Positions 18,056 to 25,381 of a DNA stretch of 36,285 nt are shown here, piece by piece (positions within the stretch are counted from its first letter, which is position 1; every line of letters begins with the position of its first letter). Position numbers and translations under genes: made by a program. The notes beneath the pieces were generated by a model. It worked only from the letters and a program-made list of their open reading frames with translations. It was not told the DNA's origin and did not search any database. This DNA comes from Phycisphaerales bacterium (GTDB lineage Bacteria; Planctomycetota; Phycisphaerae; Phycisphaerales; SM1A02): the NCBI GenBank assembly GCA_018883105.1, contig VEQS01000005.1:1-36285 (forward strand), written 5' to 3'.

Positions 18056-18061
18056 AGTGTG
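18056..18061 (-). promoter_or_regulatory. Possible -10 element of scpB
   Basis: CACACT on the minus strand lies 7 bases before the scpB ATG, just after the atpC terminator candidate. It deviates from TANNNT at the first base, so support is weak. Confidence 0.25.
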
Positions 18062-18089
18062 CCACAATCGGCGGCGTGCCGCGAACGAA

Positions 18090-18106
18090 CCGGGGCGGGG
18101 CCCCGG
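18090..18106 (-). terminator. Candidate terminator after atpC
   Basis: On the minus strand CCGGGG, a 5-base loop and CCCCGG form a strong GC stem starting 9 bases after the atpC stop, followed by a short T-rich TTCGTT. It separates atpC from scpB. Confidence 0.45.
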
Positions 18107-18115
18107 GGTACGTGG

Positions 18116-18535
18116 TCAGCCGCGGGCGAGCTGCGCGGCGGTGATCTTGGCGCGGGCCAAGCGCTGCGCGCGCTCCATCGAGGCGCGCTCGTCGAGCGTC
18201 GCCGGGCGGGCGCCCGACTCCATCACCTTGGCGTTGGCCTGGGAGAGCTCGCGCTCGGCGGAGGCGAGGTCGATGCCGCTGCCTTCCATGGCCCGCTCGG
18301 TGAGGAGGGTCAGGCGTGCGCCGTCCATCTGGGCGAAGCCGCCGTCAAGGACGAACACACGCCGTGCGCCGTCGGCTGCCTGCACCGAGACCACGCCGGT
18401 GCCGAGCCGGGTCAGGAACGCCGACGCTCCGCTGGACACGCCCTGCTGGCCGTCCCAGGCCTCGAAGCTGGCGTAGGTGGCCGGGGTGTCGAGCACGGCG
18501 TCCGACGGGGTGACGATGGCGCAGGTGAAGCTCAT
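18116..18535 (-). CDS. atpC: ATP synthase F1 epsilon subunit
   Basis: Rotor-stalk subunit of the F1 part of ATP synthase, cytoplasmic side of the membrane. The 139 residues fit the family. The N-terminal beta sandwich is visible (MSFTCAIVTPSDAVLDTPATYASFEAWDGQQGVSSGASAFLTRLGTG), and the helical hairpin follows (DLASAERELSQANAKVMESG, ERASMERAQRLARAKITAAQ). The usual GE-x-G-x-LGILPGHAPL motif reads AWDGQQGVSSGASAFL, so it is diverged. atpD normally lies directly upstream; here the neighbours are a CYTH gene and scpB, so the gene is isolated. TATCAT lies 12 bases before the ATG. A gene for a different small protein with the same fold is unlikely. Confidence 0.85.
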   Translation of the reverse strand: MSFTCAIVTPSDAVLDTPATYASFEAWDGQQGVSSGASAFLTRLGTGVVSVQAADGARRVFVLDGGFAQMDGARLTLLTERAMEGSGIDLASAERELSQANAKVMESGARPATLDERASMERAQRLARAKITAAQLARG

Positions 18536-18547
18536 GGCGGGGTGAAG

Positions 18548-18553
18548 ATGATA
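18548..18553 (-). promoter_or_regulatory. Candidate -10 element of atpC
   Basis: TATCAT on the minus strand lies 12 bases before the atpC ATG, within the 22-base gap after the CYTH gene. The intervening leader has no Shine-Dalgarno sequence. Confidence 0.42.
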
Positions 18554-18557
18554 GCGG

Positions 18558-19070
18558 TCACCGCCCCCCGACCAGCCCGGCCCGGCGTGCCAGCTCGTAG
18601 TTGCGATAGGCGGGGTCGTCGGTCACCTCGCGGTCGATCCAGGGGGCCAGCCAGGCCGGAATGGCCAGCGGCGCGTCGGCCGCGGGCAGCTCGCACTCGG
18701 CCAGGACGATCGGAAGCGTGGTGAAGCGGTCGACCTCCCAGGTGCGGTCGCCCACGCGCACGCGGGTGCGCACCTTCGAGAGGCGTCGGCCCTCGGTGCG
18801 TGGCCACTCGCGCGCGAACGCGGTGGCGTCGATCTCGCGCTCAACCTCCTCGCGGACGAGGCCGGCGCCGCGCTTCACGGTGTGCACGTGGCGCACCGAG
18901 CCGTCGGGGCGTTCGATGCGGCGAAGGCGGCCCTCGAGCACGCCGGATTCGCTCCCGCCCGGGTCCGCCGGCGGCGGCAGGTAGCCCTGCTCGATGCGCC
19001 ACGTCTCGCCGGCCGGCATCGGCTCGGGATGCCCGCGCAGCAGGAAGACGCGCTCGATCTCAGCGGCCAC
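18558..19070 (-). CDS. CYTH-domain (triphosphate tunnel) protein
   Basis: CYTH proteins bind triphosphate compounds and metal in a beta-barrel tunnel; members include triphosphatases and class IV adenylyl cyclases. The 170 residues show EIERVFLLRGHP at the N-terminus, WRIEQGYL, RIERPDGSVRHVHTVKRG, EEVEREID, RLSKVRTRVRVGDRTWEVDRF and LAECELP, the family's usual order. The hallmark ExExK reads E-I-E-R-V, so the Lys is missing, which may change or weaken triphosphate binding. The start is taken as GTG 19070, overlapping the delta-prime stop by 11 bases; the longer TTG start adds 20 residues unlike the family. Confidence 0.8.
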   Translation of the reverse strand: MAAEIERVFLLRGHPEPMPAGETWRIEQGYLPPPADPGGSESGVLEGRLRRIERPDGSVRHVHTVKRGAGLVREEVEREIDATAFAREWPRTEGRRLSKVRTRVRVGDRTWEVDRFTTLPIVLAECELPAADAPLAIPAWLAPWIDREVTDDPAYRNYELARRAGLVGGR

Positions 19071-20175
19071 GCGGGGATCCGCCGGCGGGGACCGCGGCGC
19101 GTTCGGCCCACTGCGCCACCAGGTTGGCAAAGGCGTGCTTCACGTTGAGGTTCGCGCGCACGTGGTGCTCGAACTCGGCGAGCGCCTCCGAGAGCGACAG
19201 CCAGCGTGCAAGCGCCGAGGGGTCGCCGGCCGACGCATGCAGGCCGCGGCGCACGCGCATGCCGAGCAGCCGGACCATGAGTCGCACCGCCAGGCGGTTG
19301 GCCGCCTCCTTCGACGCATGCTCGTCCTCGTCGACGATGGAGGCGGCGAGGTTGTCCGCGAGTTCCGCCATGCGGTCGGCCAGGCCCGCGTGCCAGTCGC
19401 CGGACTCGACGCCGTCCAGCAGGGGCGACAGTTCCGCATGCCACGCGGCGATGCCGTGGCGGACGGCACGCGTCGCCATGCCGGGCGAACCCTCGGCGAA
19501 CGACTGCACGAACTCGCGGTCATCGGCCGGGACGTCGAGCCCGCCGCGCGCCCACCACGCCGCCATCGCGGCCGCGTCGAGCGGCCCGAACGAGACGCGC
19601 TGGCAGCGGCTGCGGATGGTGGGAAGCAGCCGGTCCTCGTGCGCGGTGACCAGGACGATCACCGTGCCGGCCGGCGGCTCCTCGAGCGTCTTGAGCATCG
19701 CGTTCTGCGCGTCGGCGTCGAGCAGCTCGGCCTCGTCGATGATGAACGCCTTGCCGCGTCCGCGCACGGCGGTCCGGTAGACGAGGCTCTCGAGCTGGCG
19801 GCCGTCGCCCGCGACGCCGCCGAGCATCCGCTCGCGCAGCAGGTCGAGCGGGATGTTCAGCTGCTTGCGCTCGCGCAGCTCGCGGCTCTCGCTCGAGGCG
19901 GCCAGTTCCTTGCGGATGACGTGGAAGTCCGGGTGCGTGCCGGCGTCGATCAGGCGCTGCGTCTCGGTGCCTGCGGGCGGCGTGACGGAGGCGCGGTGCG
20001 CCTCGCCGGACGCGGGATCGAGCAGCGTGCGGGCGAAGGCCTCGGCGGTGCGGAACTTGCCGACGCCCGGAGGGCCGTGCAGGATCCATGCGTGGTGCAC
20101 GCGGCCCGAGGCGAGCGCGCGCCCGAGCGCCGCGATCGCCCGGTGCTGGCCGAGGATGGGGGCGCCCGCGTCCAT
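19060..20175 (-). CDS. holB: DNA polymerase III delta-prime subunit
   Basis: Clamp-loader subunit that helps place the sliding clamp at primers. The 371-residue AAA+ protein has ILGQHRAIAALGRALASGRVHHAWILHGPPGVGK at the N-terminus, IDEAELLDADAQNAMLKTLEEPPAGTVIVLVT near 140-175, and PTIRSRCQRVSFGPL (sensor-1/SRC motif). The P-loop GPPGVGKF ends in Phe instead of Thr or Ser, and the four-Cys zinc site of gamma/tau is absent, both consistent with delta-prime, which often does not hydrolyse ATP. The insertion at about 60-125 is longer than in E. coli. It follows the SPOR-like lipoprotein by 3 bases and overlaps the CYTH gene. Confidence 0.9.
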   Translation of the reverse strand: MDAGAPILGQHRAIAALGRALASGRVHHAWILHGPPGVGKFRTAEAFARTLLDPASGEAHRASVTPPAGTETQRLIDAGTHPDFHVIRKELAASSESRELRERKQLNIPLDLLRERMLGGVAGDGRQLESLVYRTAVRGRGKAFIIDEAELLDADAQNAMLKTLEEPPAGTVIVLVTAHEDRLLPTIRSRCQRVSFGPLDAAAMAAWWARGGLDVPADDREFVQSFAEGSPGMATRAVRHGIAAWHAELSPLLDGVESGDWHAGLADRMAELADNLAASIVDEDEHASKEAANRLAVRLMVRLLGMRVRRGLHASAGDPSALARWLSLSEALAEFEHHVRANLNVKHAFANLVAQWAERAAVPAGGSPRGR

Positions 20176-20178
20176 CGG

Positions 20179-21378
20179 TCACATCCTGGGGATCTCGACG
20201 AGGCGCGGCCCCTGCGGCACCGTCTTTCCCTGCGGGTTCGACGGGTCGAGCGGGATGAGGACTTCCTCGCCGTTGACCAGGCTCTTCGGGAAGCGGCGCA
20301 TCACCGCGTCGACCTCGGCGGAGTAGAGCGTGCTCTTCGAGTCGTACGCATCGGGGCCGTAGACGCCGACCATGACGGTGCTGATCTTCGAGTAGGAGTC
20401 GTGGAAGTAATACGCCTCCTCGCCGCGGGAGCGCAGCTCGCGGCAGTAGGCCTCTGCGGCCCGCTTCATGTCGCCGTACTTGAGGTCCTCGGAGCCGAAC
20501 GTGCTCCAGGCGGCCACCTGCACGGAATAGACCTGTGCCTTCGGGAAGCGCTGGCGCACGATGCGCAGGTCGTTGGGACCGGGCGGACCCTGGTCGACGT
20601 CGGTGGCGGTGCGCGTGAGCATGGCACGAGGGAAGACGCGCGCACCGCCCTCGACCATCTCCTTCACTGCCTTGAGGCGTGCCTTGGCGGCCGGATCCTC
20701 GGGGCCCGCGAAGCGGCCGGCAAGCACCGAGCTGCCGCGGGCGCCGCTCGAGACGAAGGCGTCGGTGAGCGCGGGGTAGCGGCGCGCGATCTCGTCGCGG
20801 CTGAGGCGCGCGGCCTCGCGGTGGTCGTCGCCGGTGAAGCTCGCGAGGTAGATCGACCACGCACCGCCATCGCCGTTCTCCGCGGCCGCAGCGGCCTGGC
20901 GCCGCGCATCGGCGGTGGCCTGGCGGCGGGCGGCGCTCTCGGCGGCCATGCGCGCGGCCGCCGCACGTTCGGCGTCGCTGGCGGTACGGCGACCGGCGGG
21001 AGGCGTCGACTCGCCGGGCGCGGTGGGCGCAGGTGCCTTCGCCGATGCTGCAGGCGACGGCGGCGCGGCCGCCGGGGCGCCCGCCCGTGCCCGAGCCGGC
21101 GCGCGCGGGGCCGGCTCCGGCTCGAGTTCGTCGCCGGGGTTCATGAGCGCAGCGGTCGGATCGGGATCCGGGGCCGGCGAGGCGGCTGCGGCCGAGCGCT
21201 TCGGGGCGATGCGGGTCGGACCTTGCTTCGACGGAGCCTTCGAGGCGTCCGCCACGGGCGTGGCGGCCGGGGGCGGCTCGGCCTTCGGCGCGCTGTCGCA
21301 GCCGACGAACAGCACGCAGGCCACCGAGAGCGCGGTGAACCCGAAGTCATTGGCATGTTGAGACTTATGGGCCTTCAT
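20179..21378 (-). CDS. Lipoprotein with SPOR-like repeats
   Basis: A 399-residue lipoprotein: hydrophobic ALSVACVLFVGC puts the lipidated Cys near residue 27. Residues 30-165 are a low-complexity Ala/Pro and Ala/Arg linker (KSAAAASPAPDPDP, AERAAAARMAAESAARR), likely disordered and spanning the periplasm. The C-terminal half holds two SPOR-like segments: WSIYLASFTGDDHREAARLSRDEIARRY near 172, and VYSVQVAAWSTFG...AAEAYCRELRSRGEEAYYF...STVMVGVYG near 290-350. SPOR domains bind denuded peptidoglycan at division sites; this role is inferred. The stop is 3 bases before holB, so they are co-transcribed. The gene-specific function is unknown. Confidence 0.78.
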   Translation of the reverse strand: MKAHKSQHANDFGFTALSVACVLFVGCDSAPKAEPPPAATPVADASKAPSKQGPTRIAPKRSAAAASPAPDPDPTAALMNPGDELEPEPAPRAPARARAGAPAAAPPSPAASAKAPAPTAPGESTPPAGRRTASDAERAAAARMAAESAARRQATADARRQAAAAAENGDGGAWSIYLASFTGDDHREAARLSRDEIARRYPALTDAFVSSGARGSSVLAGRFAGPEDPAAKARLKAVKEMVEGGARVFPRAMLTRTATDVDQGPPGPNDLRIVRQRFPKAQVYSVQVAAWSTFGSEDLKYGDMKRAAEAYCRELRSRGEEAYYFHDSYSKISTVMVGVYGPDAYDSKSTLYSAEVDAVMRRFPKSLVNGEEVLIPLDPSNPQGKTVPQGPRLVEIPRM

Positions 21379-21443
21379 CGGGGTGGGCTACGATGACTTC
21401 GTGCTCAAGCAATTCGAGCGCGTTTGACGATACCACCCTTCGT

Positions 21444-21535
21444 GCCGGCGACGTTCGCCGGCGACACGCCTCGCGATGGATCGCGGGCGCGAACGAGACG
21501 CGGTGGTACGTCGAACGGACTGGACCGTTCCACCG
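21444..21535 (+). promoter_or_regulatory. Structured leader of flgM (three hairpins)
   Basis: The 170-base gap before flgM holds three inverted repeats. GCCGGCGA-CGT-TCGCCGGC (21444-21462) is followed by CGCGAT-GG-ATCGCG. Then comes a bulged stem with CGGTG/CACCG outside and GAACGG/CCGTTC inside (21501-21535). The last stem ends 2 bases before the AGGAGG ribosome-binding site, so it could affect translation initiation. No sigma-28 consensus was found by eye. Confidence 0.45.
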
Positions 21536-21537
21536 GC

Positions 21538-21543
21538 AGGAGG
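21538..21543 (+). promoter_or_regulatory. Strong Shine-Dalgarno sequence of flgM
   Basis: AGGAGG lies 5 bases before the ATG at 21549 and fixes this start against the much longer ORF-track version. Confidence 0.7.
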
Positions 21544-21548
21544 CTGTG

Positions 21549-21866
21549 ATGAACGACATCGGCCACGTCGGTCCGTCAAGCGGCTTGGGCGCCACCGGCG
21601 CCGCCGCCCGCATCCATGAGGCAAGCGCCGCCTACCGCGCGAACGCGCAGGGCGAGGCCGCCCCGGCGGCACCGCGCTGGGCCGAGGGACGCGACCGCGT
21701 CGAACTGTCGGACCACGCCCGCCACCTCGATGCCATCCGCGCCATGCCCGACGTCCGCATGGCGCGCGTCGAGGCCATCAAGCAGGCCATCGCCGGCGGC
21801 ACCTACGAGTCGCCCGAGAAGCTGCAGGCGGCGATCGAGGGCGTGCTCCGCGACATCTCCGAGTGA
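21549..21866 (+). CDS. flgM: FlgM-like anti-sigma-28 factor
   Basis: FlgM holds the flagellar sigma factor FliA inactive until the hook-basal body is complete. The 105-residue protein has a disordered Ala/Gly-rich N-terminal half. The C-terminal FlgM domain is at about 52-105: DRVELSDHARHLDAIRAMPDVRMARVEAIKQAIAGGTYESPEKLQAAIEGVLRDI, with the typical D-x-VELS, R-x5-I-x-I-x-G-Y and A-x3-L spacing. Length is normal. Its start is fixed by AGGAGG. No other flagellar genes are nearby, so motility genes must lie elsewhere. The following amidohydrolase gene is 44 bases away and probably has its own promoter. Confidence 0.85.
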   Translation: MNDIGHVGPSSGLGATGAAARIHEASAAYRANAQGEAAPAAPRWAEGRDRVELSDHARHLDAIRAMPDVRMARVEAIKQAIAGGTYESPEKLQAAIEGVLRDISE

Positions 21867-21869
21867 ACC

Positions 21870-21883
21870 CGGGCGCGTGCCCG
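21870..21883 (+). terminator. Possible terminator after flgM
   Basis: CGGGC-GCGT-GCCCG starts 3 bases after the flgM stop and is followed by CGCCGCGTTT. The T-run is short, so confidence is modest. Confidence 0.35.
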
Positions 21884-21896
21884 CGCCGCGTTTCGG

Positions 21897-21902
21897 TATG
21901 AC
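21897..21902 (+). promoter_or_regulatory. Possible -10 element of the amidohydrolase operon
   Basis: TATGAC lies 8 bases before the ATG at 21911. It matches the spacing of other elements here but ends in C rather than T. Confidence 0.32.
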
Positions 21903-21910
21903 TCGCGGGC

Positions 21911-24900
21911 ATGACCCGCGCTGAACGCCGTCCGTCCGCACTGGCCCGCCCCGCGATGGCCCTGGTGCTTGCCGCCGCCACCGTGTGGCCCGTGGCCGCC
22001 CAGGAACCGCCGCCGGCGGCGATGCGCCCCGTGGACGTGCGGCGCGATGCGCTCGTGAACGTCGCGATCGTCGTCACGCCCGGCGAGCGGCTCGCCGACG
22101 GCGTGGTGGTCATGAAGGACGGATGGATCGAGCGCGTGGGGGCGCGCGGTGCGGTCGAGATCCCGGCCGGGACGACGGTGCACGACGGCGCCGGTGCCAC
22201 GGTGTATGCCGGCTTCATCGACGCATGCGTGCGGGTGGACAGCGCGGCGGCGGCTCGCGCCGCGGCGGCCGAGGCAGGGGCGCACTGGAACACGCGCGTC
22301 ACGCCGCAGGTGCGCGCGGCCGACCTGCCGGCGCTGACGACCGACCAGCGCAAGGCGCTGCGCGACGTGGGGTTCACGGCCGCGGCCGTTCGGCCGGATG
22401 CCGGCATCTTCCGCGGGTCCTCGCAGGTGGTGCTCCTGGGCGAAGACCCGCGTGCGGCCCGGTGCGTGCAGCCGGATGCGGGCATGGACGTGGCGTTCGA
22501 GACTTCCGGAGGCCGGCCCGGTGCCGAGGAGGACCCCGAGGCCTGGAACCGCGCCACGTACCCCGGTGCGCTCATCGGCGCCGTGGCCCTGGTGCGGCAG
22601 ACGTTCGCGGATGCGGCGTGGTACGCGACGGCCACCGAGACGTGGCGCGCGCACCCCGCGGGGAACACGCCGCCCGTCCAGTCGAATGCGCTGGCGGCGC
22701 TCGCCCCGACGGTGCGCGGGACACAGCGCGCCTGGTTCGACGCGGCGGACGAGCGCATGCTGCTGCGAGCCGATGCGGTGGCGCGCGAGCACGGGCTCGA
22801 TGCCGCGATCGTCGGCAGCGGGCGCGAGTACCGCCTCCTCGAGGCCGTCAAGGCCACCGGCCGGCCGGTGGTGGTGCCGATGGACTTCCCGCGGACGCCG
22901 GACGTGAGCACGCCGCGCGCGATCGACGCCGTGCCGCTCCGTGACCTCGCGCACTGGGCGCTGGCGCCCACGAACCTGGCCACGCTGCTGCGCGCGGGTG
23001 TTCCCGCGGCGGCGAGCACGGTGCGGCTCAAGGACGCCGGGGCGTTCGCGAAGGCGGCGCGCCGTGCGCTCGATGCGGGCACAACGCCCGACGAGATGCT
23101 CGCCGCGCTCACGGTGCATCCGGCCCGGATGCTGGGCATTGATTCGATTGCGGGCGAGGTGCGCGCCGGTCGGCTGGCGAACCTCGTGGTGGTGGACGGG
23201 TCGCTCTTCGGCGAGGACGCCAAGGTGCGCGAGACCTGGATCGCCGGCCTCCGGCACGAGGTGGAGCCGCGCAGCAAGTTCCCGATGAAGGGGACGTATG
23301 CGCTGCGTGGGGCAAGCGGTGGGTGGGCGGTGACCGCGGGCCCGACGTCAATCGTCGTCGATCCGGATGCCCGGTCGATCTCGTTCAAGGGACCGAAGCG
23401 CGACGAGGCGGCGGACGCGAAGGCCGACAGTGGGACGACGAAGGACGGCGATGGCGCCGCAAAGGAAGCGATTGCGGCCGAGGCGGCGAAGGACGGCCGC
23501 GGCCGCGGCGAGCCCACGACACGCGCCGACGGCGCGAACTTCGACGAGGCGAGGGCCGGATTCACGGTGGAGGGCAAGCCCTTCGGCGCCGACGTTCCGC
23601 TTCGCGGCACGCTGGTGGCCACGAGGAACGGCGCGGATCTGGCGCTTGCCCGCCCGGACGGCACGTCCGTCCACTGGAGCATCGTGTCCACCGACCGCAC
23701 GGGCGACGTGCCGGATCCGCGCAAGGAGCGCGAGCGACGCATCGCCGAGGGCGGCGGCACGCCGCCGGCCGATCCGGCCGCGGCCCGCGAGAAGGCGGCG
23801 GCCGTGATCGCGGCGATCCCGCGGACGGTGCCGCTTGCGGACTTCGGCGTGGCGACGCGCTTCGCGCCGGCGTGCGTGCTCGTCGAGGGCGCGACGGTGT
23901 GGACCGCGGCGGAGGCGGGCATCGTGCCCGACTGCGACGTGCTGGTGCGCGGGGGAAAGATCGCCGCGGTGGGCGCGGGACTGCGCGCGAAGCTCACCCC
24001 CGATGAACTGAAGTCCGCGCACGTGATCGACGGGCGGGGCCTGCACGTCACGCCCGGGCTCGTCGACTGCCACAGCCACACGGGAATCGACGGCGGCGTC
24101 AACGAATGGACGCAGAACGTCACCGCCGAGGTGCGCATCCAGGATGCGGTGAACGGCGAGGACGTCGACTGGTACCGCCAGCTTGCCGGCGGACTGACCG
24201 CGGCCAACCAGCTGCACGGCAGCGCCAACCCGATCGGCGGGCAGAACTCGGTGGTCAAGCTGCGCTGGGGCGAGCCGTCGACTGCGTTCCCGGTGCAGGG
24301 CGCGATCCCCGGCATCAAGTTCGCGCTCGGCGAGAACGTGGTGCGCAGCAAGAAGCGCTACCCGAGCTCGCGCCTGGGCGTCGAGACCCTGATCCGCGAC
24401 CGCTTCCAGGCCGCGCGCGAGTGGCGCGCCGCGCACGCGCGATGGGCCGCGCTGCCCGAGGCGGAGCGCGCGCGCACGATGCCGCCGGGGCCTGACCTCG
24501 AACTGGAGGCGCTCGCCGAGATCCTGGAGAGGAAGCGGCTGGTGCACTGCCACAGCTACCGCCAGGACGAGATCTCCATGCTGCTGCGGATCGCCGACGA
24601 CTTCGGCTTCACCGTGGGAACGCTGCAGCACGTGCTGGAGGGATACAAGGTTGCCGACGACATCGCGCGCCACGGCGCGGGTGCCTCGAGCTTCAGCGAC
24701 TGGTGGGCGTACAAGGTCGAGGTGATGGATGCGATCCCGTGGAACGGCCAGATGCTGTGGAAGGCCGGCGTGGTCACCAGCTTCAACTCCGACAGCGACG
24801 AGCTGGCCCGGCGGATGAACACCGAGGCCGCGAAGGGCGTGCGCTACGGCGCGATGCCGCGCGAGGAAGCGATCAAGCTTGTCACCATCAACCCGGCGAA

Positions 24901-25381
24901 GCAGCTCCGCATCGACGGCATGACCGGCTCGCTCGAACCCGGCAAGGACGCGGACTTCGCGGTGTGGAGCGCCGACCCCCTCAGCGTGTACGCACGCTGC
25001 CAGCAGACGTGGGTGGACGGCGTGCGCCGCTTCGACGTGGCCGAGGATGCGGCGATGCGTGCGCGCGATGCCGCGACGCGTGCGCGGCTGGTGGAACTTG
25101 CCATGGGCGAGTGGGGCAAGGATGGCGCGGGAAGCGACGGCGGCGGCGGCACGCGCGGCCGGCGGGGCGGTGCGCCGGGCGGCGGTCCGCCGCCGGTCGA
25201 CGGCATGCGCTCGGGCAGCCTGCTTGTCCGCATGCTGGGCACGCGCGCCGACGTCCTGATGGACCAGGTGCGTTCGGGCATCGATCCGTCGGCCATCCGG
25301 CCCGGCGAGTGCGGATGCGACCGGATGGACTCGTGGAACGCGATCTTCGAGGAAACCCTCGGCGAAGGAGGTGCACGATGA
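21911..25381 (+). CDS. Large secreted double amidohydrolase
   Basis: A 1156-residue protein with signal peptide (ALVLAAATVWPVAAQ). It contains two amidohydrolase-like halves. The first (about 35-450) starts with a beta domain and YAGFIDACVRV, where the metal-binding HxH is lost, and ends with HPARMLGIDSIAGEVRAGRLANLVVVDG. A Lys/Asp/Ala-rich linker and a beta domain follow (about 485-640). The second half (650 onward) has VTPGLVDCHSHTGID with HxH near 719-721, then LVHCHSYRQDE near 877, LQHVLEG, and SFNSDSDELARRM, consistent with metal ligands, ending with LEPGKDADFAVWSADPL. An RGGAPGGGPPP spacer and a Cys-containing tail close it. The substrate is unknown; such proteins often act on N-acyl or cyclic amides. 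It overlaps the next gene (ATGA). Confidence 0.85.
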   Translation: MTRAERRPSALARPAMALVLAAATVWPVAAQEPPPAAMRPVDVRRDALVNVAIVVTPGERLADGVVVMKDGWIERVGARGAVEIPAGTTVHDGAGATVYAGFIDACVRVDSAAAARAAAAEAGAHWNTRVTPQVRAADLPALTTDQRKALRDVGFTAAAVRPDAGIFRGSSQVVLLGEDPRAARCVQPDAGMDVAFETSGGRPGAEEDPEAWNRATYPGALIGAVALVRQTFADAAWYATATETWRAHPAGNTPPVQSNALAALAPTVRGTQRAWFDAADERMLLRADAVAREHGLDAAIVGSGREYRLLEAVKATGRPVVVPMDFPRTPDVSTPRAIDAVPLRDLAHWALAPTNLATLLRAGVPAAASTVRLKDAGAFAKAARRALDAGTTPDEMLAALTVHPARMLGIDSIAGEVRAGRLANLVVVDGSLFGEDAKVRETWIAGLRHEVEPRSKFPMKGTYALRGASGGWAVTAGPTSIVVDPDARSISFKGPKRDEAADAKADSGTTKDGDGAAKEAIAAEAAKDGRGRGEPTTRADGANFDEARAGFTVEGKPFGADVPLRGTLVATRNGADLALARPDGTSVHWSIVSTDRTGDVPDPRKERERRIAEGGGTPPADPAAAREKAAAVIAAIPRTVPLADFGVATRFAPACVLVEGATVWTAAEAGIVPDCDVLVRGGKIAAVGAGLRAKLTPDELKSAHVIDGRGLHVTPGLVDCHSHTGIDGGVNEWTQNVTAEVRIQDAVNGEDVDWYRQLAGGLTAANQLHGSANPIGGQNSVVKLRWGEPSTAFPVQGAIPGIKFALGENVVRSKKRYPSSRLGVETLIRDRFQAAREWRAAHARWAALPEAERARTMPPGPDLELEALAEILERKRLVHCHSYRQDEISMLLRIADDFGFTVGTLQHVLEGYKVADDIARHGAGASSFSDWWAYKVEVMDAIPWNGQMLWKAGVVTSFNSDSDELARRMNTEAAKGVRYGAMPREEAIKLVTINPAKQLRIDGMTGSLEPGKDADFAVWSADPLSVYARCQQTWVDGVRRFDVAEDAAMRARDAATRARLVELAMGEWGKDGAGSDGGGGTRGRRGGAPGGGPPPVDGMRSGSLLVRMLGTRADVLMDQVRSGIDPSAIRPGECGCDRMDSWNAIFEETLGEGGAR

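Noticed and set aside
18994-21396. An 800-aa plus-strand ORF opposite holB and the SPOR-like lipoprotein
   Set aside because: The minus-strand reading has clear motifs (GPPGVGK, SPOR-like repeats); the plus reading has none.
21379-21548. A sigma-28 or sigma-54 promoter before flgM
   Set aside because: No good TAAA...GCCGATAA or TGGCAC...TTGC match by eye.
21778-24351. An 857-aa minus-strand ORF opposite the large amidohydrolase
   Set aside because: Ser/Arg/Ala-rich without motifs; the plus strand has a signal peptide and amidohydrolase signatures.
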